Below, piece by piece: positions 46,574-55,733 of a DNA stretch of 64,000 bases (position 1 is its first letter; the number at the start of each line of letters is the position of its first letter). The notes under the pieces were generated by a model. That model made no database searches. It saw only the letters and a program-made list of their open reading frames with translations, and was not told the DNA's origin. The DNA lies in assembly GCF_002846205.1 (NCBI RefSeq), contig NZ_PHKV01000001.1, positions 744,001 to 808,000 on the forward strand. Direction: 5' to 3'. Made by a program: the position numbers and the translations under genes. The stretch is from Xanthomonas prunicola. GTDB taxonomy: Bacteria > Pseudomonadota > Gammaproteobacteria > Xanthomonadales > Xanthomonadaceae.

Positions 46574-47770
46574 ATGAGTACCGTCCTGTCCGATCTCGCG
46601 GCCGAACCGCTTCCTTGCGCACCCAAGCCTCCCAGCGAAGCGCTGCGTCTCCAGGCGCTGCGCAGCTACGCCATTCTCGACACCCCGCGCGAAGCGGCGT
46701 TTGAAGACATTACCCGGCTCGCCTCGATCATCTGCCAGACGCCGATCGCGCTGATCAGCCTGGTCGATGCCGACCGCCAGTGGTTCAAGAGCGAACGCGG
46801 GATGGGCGAGCGCGAGACTCCGCTGTTCAAATCGATGTGCGCGCACGCGCTGCTCGACAGTGACGTGCTGGTGGTCCCCGACACGCGCGAAGACCTCCGC
46901 TTCTCACGCAACCCGCTGGTCACCGGCGAAGCGCCGCTGTACTTCTATGCGGGCGCCTTATTGAAGACGCCTGACGGCCTGCCGCTGGGAACGGTCTGCG
47001 TCCTCGACCGGGAACCGCGTCAGCTCACCGATGAACAGGTGGAAGCCCTGCGCGCACTGGCACGCCAAACCATGGCGCAACTGGAATTGCGCCGGGCATT
47101 GGCGGTCGCCGAAGAATCCGATCGGTATCGCAGCCGTCTGATGGCCATCGCCGGGCATGACTTAAAGACTCCGCTGCGGACTGCCGCCTACGCCATCGAC
47201 AAGATGCGCCGACATGCCAACGTCGATTCCATCCCCACCCTGGTGACCGCGCGCGATGCGATCAGCCTGGTCGGCCGTAGCCTGGACGAATTGGCCACGC
47301 TGGCGGCCTCGAGCAAGGCTGCCATGCCGGACCTGCAATCGCTGCAGCTGGAAGACGTGCTGCATTCGGTGCTGGGCGTGTGGCGGCAGCCAGCCATCGA
47401 CAAGTGCCTGGCGCTGCGCCATGTGCCCACCTCGCTACGCGTGCGCAGCCACACCACCTTGCTGACCACCTTGATCGGCAACCTGGTCGGCAATGCCATC
47501 AAGTACACCGAACGCGGTCGCGTGCTGGTCGGCACCCGCCGTCGCCCGGGGTTTGCGGTGGTGGAAATCATCGACAGCGGCATCGGCCTGAATCTGGAGC
47601 AACCCGAGCAGGTGTTCCAGGCGTTCCGCCAGGCCGACCCGCACAGCGACGGCCTGGGCATCGGGCTATGGATCGTGCATCGCACTGCCGAGACGCTGGG
47701 ATGCGAAGTGGACGTGCGCCCACGCCCGCAAGGAGGCACCTGTTTTTCGGTGCGTATTCCCTTGGCTTGA
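46574..47770 (+). CDS. GAF-domain sensor histidine kinase
   Basis: A 398-residue soluble kinase from ATG 46574 (MSTVLSDLAAEPL). A GAF domain at about 30-175 (LDTPREAAFEDITRLASIIC, DADRQWFKSERG, GTVCVLDREPR) is followed by HisKA with H-box IAGHDLKTPLRTAAYAIDK and a HATPase with N-box GNLVGNAIKYTERG, G1 IIDSGIGLNLE and G2 GLGIGLWIVHRTAETLG. No transmembrane segment and no adjacent response regulator: an orphan kinase. It is divergent from the DUF2946 gene; a link to metal sensing is possible but unsupported. Confidence 0.9.
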   Translation: MSTVLSDLAAEPLPCAPKPPSEALRLQALRSYAILDTPREAAFEDITRLASIICQTPIALISLVDADRQWFKSERGMGERETPLFKSMCAHALLDSDVLVVPDTREDLRFSRNPLVTGEAPLYFYAGALLKTPDGLPLGTVCVLDREPRQLTDEQVEALRALARQTMAQLELRRALAVAEESDRYRSRLMAIAGHDLKTPLRTAAYAIDKMRRHANVDSIPTLVTARDAISLVGRSLDELATLAASSKAAMPDLQSLQLEDVLHSVLGVWRQPAIDKCLALRHVPTSLRVRSHTTLLTTLIGNLVGNAIKYTERGRVLVGTRRRPGFAVVEIIDSGIGLNLEQPEQVFQAFRQADPHSDGLGIGLWIVHRTAETLGCEVDVRPRPQGGTCFSVRIPLA

Positions 47771-48827
47771 AAGTCTGTGGCTCACAGATTGTCTCGGCGA
47801 TCTGCGGCTATAACCTGGGGTCGCAACATTTAGGGCGTCGGTCTGCAGCCGGACCCAAACGAGGCTGCCAGTGCGATCCCGCCAAGCGGACGTTGCGGCA
47901 GCGCACACCGCATACGACGCGAGGTCGCGTGCAGGCGGCGACCGCGGCGACCCGGCAAGCTCGCCGCAGATGTAGAGGACTCCCGCGATCGCTCTGCGCG
48001 CGCACCGCCTGCATTGCACACGGCACGTCTTTACCCTCTCCCATCTCCCACAAGAGGTGTCGCCGAGCGGAGCAAACTCAAAAAAAAGCGGATCCGGGCT
48101 CCCGACCCGGATCCGCCACCAAGCACGCCAGGTCTCTCCCCAGGGACCCGGGTGCGCCAGCCGCTCTGTGCACAGCCTCGTGCAACAGTGATGCGGCAGC
48201 GCTAGCAACCCTTCGACGACACCGCGAAACACACCGGCAATGCGATCAACTGCATCGCAGGCTCTGCGCCGTCCACCCCTAGACGTTCGAGAGTGTCGCG
48301 TCATGGCTGCTATAAGGGTTTTCGACAAGGCAACGCGCAACTTGATGCGCGACGCCGACGCCAACTGCGTAGCCCTGACACGAGTAGGGGAAATCACCGA
48401 CAGCATGCGCGACGCGCCTGCCCAGCACGAGCGCATCGCATTGATTCCGCGGGATTTTTTTCGGCGTCATTGCGCTGCAGCGCAGCAAGCGTGAAGAGCG
48501 AACACGACCGGAACCACCCTAAAACGCCGCTACAGTCGCCATGCGAACGCGGCCGCAGAAGCACAACGCGCAAGTTCAACACCCTGGTCTTCTGCAACCA
48601 CCAACACGCTGGTTTCCGGGCAAGCCGCGTCACATCGCATCACCACCATCAGCACGTCCAACGTGCCTCAACCGCTTCAGAACAGCGAACTCACCGAGTG
48701 CGCGACCGCCGGAGCACGCGGCCAGTGCGCGCGATCCGCAGAGACCACGCGTCCACTCCAGCGCCATCCGCCATCCGCACCCACTGACGACGGCCGGCTG
48801 CGGCATGTGGCCGCTCGCATCGCAACT
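47771..48827. other. 1057-nt intergenic region with an orphan minus-strand terminator
   Basis: No protein gene is supported; the short frames here lack ribosome binding sites and natural codon use. The notable element is the terminator at 48081-48116, oriented for minus-strand transcription although the nearest minus-strand gene ends about 710 nt away. A small RNA or a lost gene may lie between about 48117 and 48500. Confidence 0.5.
48081..48116 (-). terminator. Orphan intrinsic terminator (minus strand)
   Basis: An 11-bp perfect stem (GCGGATCCGGG at 48088-48098 with its complement at 48106-48116, 7-nt loop) is preceded on the plus strand by a run of A from 48080 to 48087, giving eight U at the end of a minus-strand transcript. 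It is the strongest intrinsic terminator in this part of the window and has no gene directly upstream. Confidence 0.8.
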
Positions 48828-49109
48828 TCACAGCTCGGACGTATCTGCATCCTGGCGTGCAAACCACTCCGCCGAGTGCACATCCTCGGCGGCAACTTCC
48901 AGCGCCTTGCGCAGTATCTCCAGCGGAATCTGCACGCGCGTGTCGCCCACCTGCAACGCCACCCATAACGCTTCGTCGCGTGGGTCGGCCAGCACCGTCA
49001 GCACCTCGTGCTCGCGGCCCTCGATACTGGCCGAGAGTTGTAGCGACATGCCGCCGTCCGGCTCGGACGACCACAGTCTGCTCAGTGCGGGACGCAGCGG
49101 TTCAGTCAT
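48828..49109 (-). CDS. Conserved-looking hypothetical protein downstream of cysB
   Basis: A 93-residue soluble protein (MTEPLRPALSRLWSSEPDGG, LADPRDEALWVALQVGDTRV, LEILRKALEVAAEDVHSAEW). It starts 11 nt after the cysB stop on the same strand, so it is co-transcribed. The pattern of alternating strands and a C-terminal helix suggests a small regulatory or binding protein. I do not recognise the family. Confidence 0.65.
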   Translation of the reverse strand: MTEPLRPALSRLWSSEPDGGMSLQLSASIEGREHEVLTVLADPRDEALWVALQVGDTRVQIPLEILRKALEVAAEDVHSAEWFARQDADTSEL

Positions 49110-49119
49110 CGCAGGCCAC

Positions 49120-50103
49120 TCAGCTGGTGATGGTCTGGGTCAGCGATTCCCAGGTCGGGGGCAATGGCCAGTTCGGCGCCTGATTGCCGTCCAGGACGCG
49201 GCGCAGGTCGCGCTTGTCGATTTGCGGCGCGAGTACATGCACCAAATCCAGGGCGTAATCGCGCAGCACGCGGTCGCGCGGCAGCACCGCCCAGGCGATG
49301 CACTCGGCAATCGGCGCAGGCGCTGGCCAGGCGCGTAGATCTTCGTCGAAGGCATTGACCGCCATCTCCGCCACCAAGCCCACGCCGAGCCCGGCGCGCA
49401 CATACGTTTTGATCAGGTCTGCGTCCAGCGCGGTCAATGCGATGCTCGGCTCCAGCCCCACCTGCGCAAATGCACGCTGCAGCGAGGAGCCTGGTCGCGT
49501 GGAGGATTCGTAGCTGATCAGCGGGTGCTCTGACAGCGCTTGCATATCCGGCGCCGTGCGCGGGTGATCCAGCGCATGCCCACGCGGCACCACCACCAGC
49601 CGCCGCCAGCGGTACAGCGGCACTGCAATGCCGGCACTCGGCTCGCCACCGGCGGTGCTGACCACGGCAATATCCGCATCGCCCTGGCTGAGCAGATCCA
49701 GCGCCGCGCTTTCGGCAGCCTGCTGCAAATGCACGCTGACCTGCGGGTAGGCGTTCTTGATCTGCGCCACTGCCGGCGGCAGCACGAAGCGCGCCTGGGT
49801 GTGGGTGGTGGTCAGGGTCAGCTGACCCTGGCTTTCGCGGCGCTGGTTGGCCGCATAGGTGCGGATATTGTTGGCCTCCGACAACACCGCGCGCGCGCGC
49901 TCGATCACTTCCACACCGGCCGGCGTTACCGCATCCAGGCTGCGCCCCTTGCGCACGAACAACAGAAAGCCCAGTTCGTCCTCCAGCTGCTTGAGCTGCT
50001 TGGACAGGCCGGGCTGGGTCGCGTGCACACGCGCGGCGGCCAGCGTGATGTTCAGCTCGGCATCGGCGATGGCCACCAGATAGCGAAGTTGGGTCAGCGT
50101 CAT
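49120..50103 (-). CDS. cysB: LysR-type regulator CysB
   Basis: A 327-residue LysR protein with winged HTH (MTLTQLRYLVAIADAELNIT, then AARVHATQPGLSKQLKQLED) and effector domain showing the CysB-type TTHTQARFVLPPAVAQIK and ALDADLIKTYVRAGLGVGLV. CysB proteins activate cys operons when bound to N-acetylserine. It is divergent from cysG-cysK, with repeated TTATA words in the gap that probably form its operators. Confidence 0.93.
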   Translation of the reverse strand: MTLTQLRYLVAIADAELNITLAAARVHATQPGLSKQLKQLEDELGFLLFVRKGRSLDAVTPAGVEVIERARAVLSEANNIRTYAANQRRESQGQLTLTTTHTQARFVLPPAVAQIKNAYPQVSVHLQQAAESAALDLLSQGDADIAVVSTAGGEPSAGIAVPLYRWRRLVVVPRGHALDHPRTAPDMQALSEHPLISYESSTRPGSSLQRAFAQVGLEPSIALTALDADLIKTYVRAGLGVGLVAEMAVNAFDEDLRAWPAPAPIAECIAWAVLPRDRVLRDYALDLVHVLAPQIDKRDLRRVLDGNQAPNWPLPPTWESLTQTITS

Positions 50104-50226
50104 GGCTTATATCCAAAAAAGCGCGAGGCGCTACAAGGACTTCGACTTTAGAGGAGTTCTGCGGGCCAGCTTATAACCGAACGCTATTTTTAGGATGTAT
50201 CAAGTCATTTCCGACGGCTATAAGCC
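50104..50226. promoter_or_regulatory. cysB / cysG control region with three (A/G)GCTTATA words
   Basis: GGCTTATA at 50104-50111, AGCTTATA at 50168-50175, and the inverted TATAAGCC at 50219-50226 give three copies of nearly the same 8-mer within 123 nt. The last lies in the short palindrome CGGCT-ATA-AGCCG (50215-50227). LysR regulators bind such dispersed half-sites, so CysB auto-control and activation of cysG are likely. Confidence 0.55.
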
Positions 50227-50267
50227 GGCGCTACGGTCTGGCCCTGCCTCCTTGATGCTGCCGATCC

Positions 50268-51461
50268 GTGACTTCTGCGTTCCCGCTGCTTGCCGACCTG
50301 CGTGGCCGTGCCGTTCTGGTGGTCGGCGGTGGTGTCGATGCCGAACGCGCCACCGCCCAGCTGCTGCAGGCCGGTGCGCTGCCGCTGGTTGGCGCGCCCG
50401 ACCTCACCGGGCAGTTGCGGCGCTGGGCGCAAGCCGGGCAACTGCGCTGGCTGGAAGGGCGGTTCGACCCGGCATGGCTGGCGCTGCCCGAACAACCGGT
50501 ATGGCTCGCCATCGCTGCCAGCGAATCGGCAACGCTCAACGACGCCCTGCGCCATGCGGCGAACGCACACCGATTGCTGACCCACGACGCGGCGCCCGCC
50601 GCTTCCGCAGCGGTTCCTGCGCGCACCCCCGCAACGCGCAGCGCAATCGGCACGCTGGCCCCTGGCAGCGTCAGCCTGGTCGGCGCCGGGCCTGGCGATC
50701 CCGGCCTACTCACCCGGCACGCGCTGCGTGCACTGCGTCAGGCCGAGGTGGTGCTGTACGACCGCCTGGTCAGCCCGCAGATCTTGCGCCTGGCACGGCA
50801 CGGCGCGCGTCTGATCGAGGTGGGCAAGTCAGCGCAAGGCCACAGCACCCGGCAGGAGCAGATCCATGCGCTGATGCTGGAACACGCCCGCGCTGGCCGC
50901 CGCGTCGTGCGGCTGAAGGGCGGCGATTCGTTCGTCTTCGGCCGCGGCGGCGAAGAGCTGGAGTTCCTGCGCGAGCACGGCATCGGCTTCCAGGTGATTC
51001 CCGGCATCACCGCCGCCATCGCCTGCGCCGCCTATGCCGGCATCCCGCTCACCCACCGCGACCACGCGCAATCGCTGCGGCTGATCACTGCGCACTGCAA
51101 GGACTCGCTGGACACGTTGGACTGGCACGCGCTCGGTCAGGAGCGCCAGACGCTGGCCTTCTACATGGGCGTGGCCGGCCTGGACGCCATCCAGCAACGG
51201 CTGCTGCAGGCCGGGCGCGCTGCGTCCACCCCGTTTGCGCTGGTCGAAAACGGCTCGCGCCCGCAGCAACGTGTGATCACCGGCACGCTCGCCAGCCTGG
51301 CCGCCACCGCCCGGCAGCATGCCGCGGCCGCACCGGCATTGCTGATCCTGGGCGAGGTCGCAGCGCTGGCGCAGACGCTGCATTGGTTCGGCAGCGCACC
51401 GCCATTGCCGCACTCACCTCTCGCAATGCCCAACACGCCCACACTCGCCCACGCAGCCTGA
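50268..51461 (+). CDS. cysG: Siroheme synthase (uroporphyrinogen-III methyltransferase with shortened CysG N-domain)
   Basis: A 397-residue protein, GTG start at 50268 ([15 protein letters not shown]). Residues 1-125 are a reduced precorrin-2 dehydrogenase/ferrochelatase module: the NAD motif [11 protein letters not shown] is kept, but the dimerisation and helical parts are absent (E. coli CysG has about 215 residues here). By eye the catalytic Asp position (IAATDDD in E. coli) reads IAASESA. From residue 128 the SUMT module is intact ([55 protein letters not shown]). So methylation is expected, while oxidation and iron insertion are in doubt. It is 16 nt upstream of cysK. Confidence 0.92.
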   Translation: MTSAFPLLADLRGRAVLVVGGGVDAERATAQLLQAGALPLVGAPDLTGQLRRWAQAGQLRWLEGRFDPAWLALPEQPVWLAIAASESATLNDALRHAANAHRLLTHDAAPAASAAVPARTPATRSAIGTLAPGSVSLVGAGPGDPGLLTRHALRALRQAEVVLYDRLVSPQILRLARHGARLIEVGKSAQGHSTRQEQIHALMLEHARAGRRVVRLKGGDSFVFGRGGEELEFLREHGIGFQVIPGITAAIACAAYAGIPLTHRDHAQSLRLITAHCKDSLDTLDWHALGQERQTLAFYMGVAGLDAIQQRLLQAGRAASTPFALVENGSRPQQRVITGTLASLAATARQHAAAAPALLILGEVAALAQTLHWFGSAPPLPHSPLAMPNTPTLAHAA

Positions 51462-51477
51462 TCCCGACGGAGACCCC

Positions 51478-52437
51478 ATGGCCCTGTACGACAACATCCT
51501 CGACACCATCGGCCGTACCCCGGTGGTCAAACTCCAACGCCTCGCCCCGGACAACGTGACCTTGTACGTCAAGGTGGAATCGTTCAATCCCGGCGGCTCG
51601 GTCAAGGACCGGCTGGCGCTGGCGATCATCCTCGACGCCGAACAGCGCGGCCTGCTCAAGCCCGGCGACACCATTGTCGAAGCCACCTCCGGCAACACCG
51701 GCGTGGCATTGGCCATGGTGGCCGCAGCGCGCGGCTACAAGTTCGTCGCCACCATGGTGGAAACCTTCTCCATCGAACGCCGCAAGTTGATGCGTGCCTA
51801 TGGCGCCAAGGTCATCCTGACCCCGGCTGCCGAGCGCGGCAGCGGCATGGTGCGCAAAGCCAAGGAACTGGCCGAACAGCACGGCTGGTTCCTGGCCAGC
51901 CAGTTCGCCAATCCGGCCAACCCGGCCTACCACCGCAACACCACCGCCGCCGAGATCCTGCGCGATTTCGCAGGCCACCGGCTGGACCACTTCGTCACCG
52001 GCTGGGGCACCGGCGGCACGCTGACCGGCGTGGGCGAAGTACTGCGCGTTGCCCGCCCGGAAGTGCGCATCACCGCCTCAGAGCCGGCTGGCGCCGCCTT
52101 GCTGCAAGGCCAGGACTGGAAGCCGCACAAGATCCAGGGCTGGACCCCCGACTTCGTGCCCGAGGTGCTCAACCGCGATGTCGCCCATGAAGTGCTGAGC
52201 GTGGAAGACACCGACGCCATCACCGTCGCGCGCCGTCTGGCTGCCGAAGAGGGCATCTTCACTGGCATTTCCGGCGGCGCCACCGTCGCCACCGCGCTGC
52301 GCGTGGCAGAAGGCGCGGCGCCTGGCGCCGTGATCCTGGCCATGTTGCCCGACACTGGCGAACGCTACTTCTCCACGCCCCTGTTTGCCGACATCAACGA
52401 AGGCTCCGACGACGACTGGTTGGCCGGGCTGCCCTGA
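51478..52437 (+). CDS. cysK: Cysteine synthase A (O-acetylserine sulfhydrylase)
   Basis: A 319-residue PLP enzyme. The PLP lysine is in NPGGSVKDRLALAII, the substrate loop is EATSGNTGVALA, the phosphate-binding loop is GTGGTLTGVGEVLR, and GISGGATVATAL is near the C-terminus. It converts O-acetylserine and sulfide to cysteine. Operon with cysG; a terminator follows. Confidence 0.95.
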   Translation: MALYDNILDTIGRTPVVKLQRLAPDNVTLYVKVESFNPGGSVKDRLALAIILDAEQRGLLKPGDTIVEATSGNTGVALAMVAAARGYKFVATMVETFSIERRKLMRAYGAKVILTPAAERGSGMVRKAKELAEQHGWFLASQFANPANPAYHRNTTAAEILRDFAGHRLDHFVTGWGTGGTLTGVGEVLRVARPEVRITASEPAGAALLQGQDWKPHKIQGWTPDFVPEVLNRDVAHEVLSVEDTDAITVARRLAAEEGIFTGISGGATVATALRVAEGAAPGAVILAMLPDTGERYFSTPLFADINEGSDDDWLAGLP

Positions 52438-52462
52438 CCGGGCGCAGTGGATGACGATACGA

Positions 52463-52486
52463 AGCCGCGCAATGCGCGGCTTTTTT
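52463..52486 (+). terminator. Intrinsic terminator of cysG-cysK
   Basis: Stem AGCCGCGC (52463-52470) with GCGCGGCT (52474-52481), loop AAT, then a run of six T (52481-52486). It is 26 nt after the cysK stop, clearly oriented for the plus strand. Confidence 0.85.
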
Positions 52487-52720
52487 CGGACCAGGCAGCA
52501 CGGGCGCTTGCGCCGAAGAGCAACGCGCAAGGCGTGCAGCTCGGTAGCTTCGCTCGTGGTCGCTACGGCGAACGAGCTTGCAGCGTCAGCGAAGCGCAAG
52601 CCTCTGAAGACCTGCGCTGTGCGCAGCACCGCCCGCCGTTTTTTCAGCTTCCAGAACGCCTGTACTCCCGTCCACGTCAAGGAAACGTTAAGATACCGGC
52701 CGCCATGTAGGGAGAGATGT

Positions 52721-53227
52721 GTGAGCAACCGGCCGTATGGACACAGCGACACCCGCGCCTCGCGGGCGCCGTGGCTGGTGAAGATGACCTCCCCGGTCCA
52801 CTTTGCGCTGGCACTGGGTCTGGGCGCGTGGTTGCAGGACGCGCTGGCGCTGCCGATTCCCGCTCCCACGCCGCTTGCATGGATCGAACTGGCTGGCGGC
52901 GGCATCGCTTGTCTCGGCCTGACACTCGCGGTGAGCTGCTTCATCCTGTTTGCACGTCGGCGTACCACCATCATGCCGAGTGGCCATCCCTCGCGTCTGG
53001 TGCTGGAGGGCCCCTATCGCTTCACCCGCAACCCGATGTACCTGGCGTTGGTGCTGAGTTACATCGGCCTATGCCTGCAGCTTGGGCTGCTCTGGGCAGT
53101 CGCGCTGGTGCCGCTGCCATGGCTCGCACTGCAGCTCTATGTCATCCCGTTTGAAGAGGCGCGTTTGCGCGCCGAATTCGGCCGTCACTACAGCGACTAT
53201 TGCGCGCGCGTCCGCCGCTGGTTGTAA
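52721..53227 (+). CDS. Isoprenylcysteine methyltransferase-family membrane protein
   Basis: A 168-residue protein. I chose GTG 52721 (MSNRPYGHSDTRASRAPWLV), because GGAG lies 6 nt upstream and earlier frame is not coding. Hydrophobic helices at about 25-45, 50-80 and 110-140 surround the PEMT/ICMT signature LVLEGPYRFTRNPMYLALVL and the conserved EEARLRAEFGRHYSDYCARV end. Bacterial members methylate unknown membrane-associated substrates using SAM. Confidence 0.85.
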   Translation: MSNRPYGHSDTRASRAPWLVKMTSPVHFALALGLGAWLQDALALPIPAPTPLAWIELAGGGIACLGLTLAVSCFILFARRRTTIMPSGHPSRLVLEGPYRFTRNPMYLALVLSYIGLCLQLGLLWAVALVPLPWLALQLYVIPFEEARLRAEFGRHYSDYCARVRRWL

Positions 53228-53422
53228 CGCGTGACACGCACAACCTGTGCGCGGCAATGGATGCAGCCAATCGCTCAGGAGCGCTGTTGGATGGCGTTGA
53301 ACGGCGCAAATTCCAGCGCGCGCGACAGTCGCAGCGGATGAGATGAATGGCCGATAGCGTGTGGATTCCGCAGCGTGCTCCCCATCACGCGCCCATCATG
53401 CAATTCGCATAATTATCTCACT

Positions 53423-53962
53423 ATGAGAATCGAAGTCTGGCAAGGCGACATTACCGAACTCGACGTTGACGTCATCGTCAACGCCGCCAACGAATCACTC
53501 CTGGGCGGAGGCGGCGTCGATGGTGCCATCCACCGTGCTGCTGGCCCACGTTTGCTGGAAGCCTGCGAAGCATTGCCGCAAGTGCGTCCGGGCGTGCGTT
53601 GCCCCACCGGCGAAATCCGCATCACCGACGGTTTTAATCTGAAGGCACGGCATGTGTTTCATACCGTCGGTCCGGTGTGGCGCGACGGCAAGCACAACGA
53701 ACCGGAACAGCTGGCCAACTGCTACTGGCAATCGCTGAAGCTGGCCGAGCAGATGATGCTGCACTCGATCGCGTTCCCGGCGATCAGCTGCGGCATTTAC
53801 GGCTACCCGCTGCATCAGGCAGCCCGTATCGCAGTGACCGAAACACGCGACTGGCAGCGCTCGCACAAAGTGCCCAAGCACATCGTGCTGGTGGCCTACA
53901 ACGAGGCGACCTACAAGGCCTATCAGCAAGCATTGGCGACGCAGGAAACTGCAGCGGCCTGA
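53423..53962 (+). CDS. Macrodomain protein (O-acetyl-ADP-ribose deacetylase type)
   Basis: A 179-residue macrodomain from ATG 53423 ([20 protein letters not shown]). The MacroD-type motifs [20 protein letters not shown] and [20 protein letters not shown] are complete. Such enzymes remove ADP-ribose from protein or hydrolyse O-acetyl-ADP-ribose. Single gene; convergent with fbaB across a terminator. Confidence 0.93.
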   Translation: MRIEVWQGDITELDVDVIVNAANESLLGGGGVDGAIHRAAGPRLLEACEALPQVRPGVRCPTGEIRITDGFNLKARHVFHTVGPVWRDGKHNEPEQLANCYWQSLKLAEQMMLHSIAFPAISCGIYGYPLHQAARIAVTETRDWQRSHKVPKHIVLVAYNEATYKAYQQALATQETAAA

Positions 53963-54091
53963 CCTTGGCTGACGTCGGTGGAATGTCGCATCGACCAAGT
54001 GGATCGAAGCAGCTGATTGAAGCAAAGTGCGCCGCAAGGCGCCCTTTGCATTGGCATGTGCATCCTGATGAACGTTTGGATGCCACACACA

Positions 54092-54119
54092 AAAACGCCG
54101 GCACCTGTGCCGGCGTTTT
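54092..54119. terminator. Bidirectional intrinsic terminator (macrodomain gene / fbaB)
   Basis: A 12-bp stem (AAAACGCCGGCA at 54092-54103 with its complement at 54108-54119) and a 4-nt loop, A/T-flanked on both sides. It sits between convergent genes and can stop both. Confidence 0.85.
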
Positions 54120-54160
54120 CGTTTTATCGATGCGAGGGCCTTGCAGCCGTCGTCAATCGA

Positions 54161-55165
54161 TCAACCCTTCCACTTACCCAGGGCAGCCAGGCCATTTTCC
54201 TTGGCACGCTCGTAAATGATCTGCTGGGCCTTGGCGAAGTTGCCGGTCATGTCCTTGGCCCACAGCTTCAGTGCGGCCTGCTGCATGGCGCGGCCGTAGG
54301 AGAAGCTCAGCGGCCACGGCAGATTGCCGAGCTGGTGCATTTCGTTGAGGTGCGCGGTGGACTGCTCGTCGGTCTGGCCACCGGACAGGAACACGATGCC
54401 CGGCAGGATCGCCGGCACGGTCGACTTCAGGCACATCACGGTGGACTCGGCCACCTCTTCGATGCTGGCCTGCTCTTCGCAGCTCTTGCCGGAGATGACC
54501 ATCGAAGCCTTCAGGATGGTGCCTTCGAGCACGACGTTCTGCTCATACAGTGCACCGAACAGCGAACGCAGCGTGGCTTCGGTGACTTCGTAGCAGGTTT
54601 CGATGTCGTGGCTGCCGTCCATGATCACTTCCGGCTCGACCATCGGCACCAGGCCCTGCTCCTGGCACAGCGCGGCGTAACGCGCCAGCGCATGCGAGTT
54701 GGCCTCGATGCAGGTGCCGGACGGAATGTCTTCGCCGATGTTGATGACCGCACGCCATTTGGCGAAACGCGCACCCAGCGTGTAGTACTCCTCCAGACGC
54801 GCACGCAGGCCGTCCAGGCCTTCGGTGACCAGTTCGCCCGGCATGCCGGCCAGCGGCTGCGCGCCCTTGTCGACCTTGATGCCCGGGATGATGCCGTGGG
54901 CGGTCATGTACTCGGCGAACGGCACGCCGTCCTTGGTCTTCTGACGGATGGTCTCGTCGAACAGGATGGCGCCGGAGATGTAGTCGCTCAGCTTGGGCGT
55001 GGTCAGAAGCAGTTCGCGGTAGGCGCGGCGATTTTCTTCGATGTTCTCGATGCCGACGCTGGCAAAACGCTTGGCGATCGTGCTGGTCGATTCGTCGATG
55101 GCGATGATGCCCTTGCCCGGGGCGACCATGGCCTGGGCGGTTTCGGCAAGCTGTTCGATGCTCAT
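54161..55165 (-). CDS. fbaB: Fructose-bisphosphate aldolase class I
   Basis: A 334-residue aldolase from ATG 55165 (MSIEQLAETAQAMVAPGKGI). The class I marks are GIIAIDESTSTIAKRF, IVEPEVI-type VPMVEPEVIMDG, the Schiff-base lysine in LEGTILKASMVISG and FLSGGQTDEQST. It splits fructose-1,6-bisphosphate without metal. It is of the vertebrate-like class I type rather than the class II found in many bacteria. Same strand as pyk-gph-pgk but separated by a 568-nt gap. Confidence 0.95.
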   Translation of the reverse strand: MSIEQLAETAQAMVAPGKGIIAIDESTSTIAKRFASVGIENIEENRRAYRELLLTTPKLSDYISGAILFDETIRQKTKDGVPFAEYMTAHGIIPGIKVDKGAQPLAGMPGELVTEGLDGLRARLEEYYTLGARFAKWRAVINIGEDIPSGTCIEANSHALARYAALCQEQGLVPMVEPEVIMDGSHDIETCYEVTEATLRSLFGALYEQNVVLEGTILKASMVISGKSCEEQASIEEVAESTVMCLKSTVPAILPGIVFLSGGQTDEQSTAHLNEMHQLGNLPWPLSFSYGRAMQQAALKLWAKDMTGNFAKAQQIIYERAKENGLAALGKWKG

Positions 55166-55733
55166 GTAGTTCCTGTGGCAGCTGCGGGGGAGAACGAAAG
55201 TATAGCGACGAAAGTCGTACACATTCCTTCACGGAATGCCTGCAACCGATTACACGTGACGTGCATGACAGGATGTGGGGTGGTGCTCGCATCGCGGGAG
55301 TCGGGAGTCGGCAGAGCTGAGCATGGCGCGTGGCTTGTTGCATGCGGTGTTGTGATACATGGCTGAAATAATGTACGGCGGCGCGGTTGACACTGAAGCC
55401 ATCTGTGAGTTGGTGGAATTAGTGGATGTTGATCGCCTTAGCCGCTTCGCCTTCTGCATAGAGCTGCGCGCATGCGGCGTGCGGTACATCGTAGACAGGC
55501 GTCAGCTTGCGCGACACTTAGCACGCCATACCCGCGCCGTTACGGCAGTGCGATTACGATGTTGAGCGGTCTAGGCAGTTGCTGAATCCAGCCATAGACC
55601 AACAATTGGCCACCGCTGAGCGCTTGCCCCGCGCCCGCCATCGCCACACAGCACAACGGCGACCCTGGGGCCGCCGTTGCGTGATACGTCTTTCCTCCGA
55701 CTCAGGTCATGTGCCGGATGCCGTCACCAGGCG
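55166..55733. other. Intergenic region between pyk and fbaB
   Basis: 568 nt. A short frame at 55359-55565 on the plus strand lacks a ribosome binding site and is not supported. Near pyk an 8-bp stem CAACGGCG (55654-55661) with CGCCGTTG (55672-55679) probably belongs to the pyk terminator. The promoter of fbaB should lie close to 55170-55260, but no clear -35/-10 is seen. Confidence 0.5.

Noticed and set aside
48279..48488. 69-codon minus-strand frame upstream of the orphan terminator
   Set aside because: No ribosome binding site, unnatural composition and no recognisable pattern; not enough to call a gene.
55359..55565. 68-codon plus-strand frame between fbaB and pyk
   Set aside because: No ribosome binding site and a His/Arg-rich end; treated as chance.
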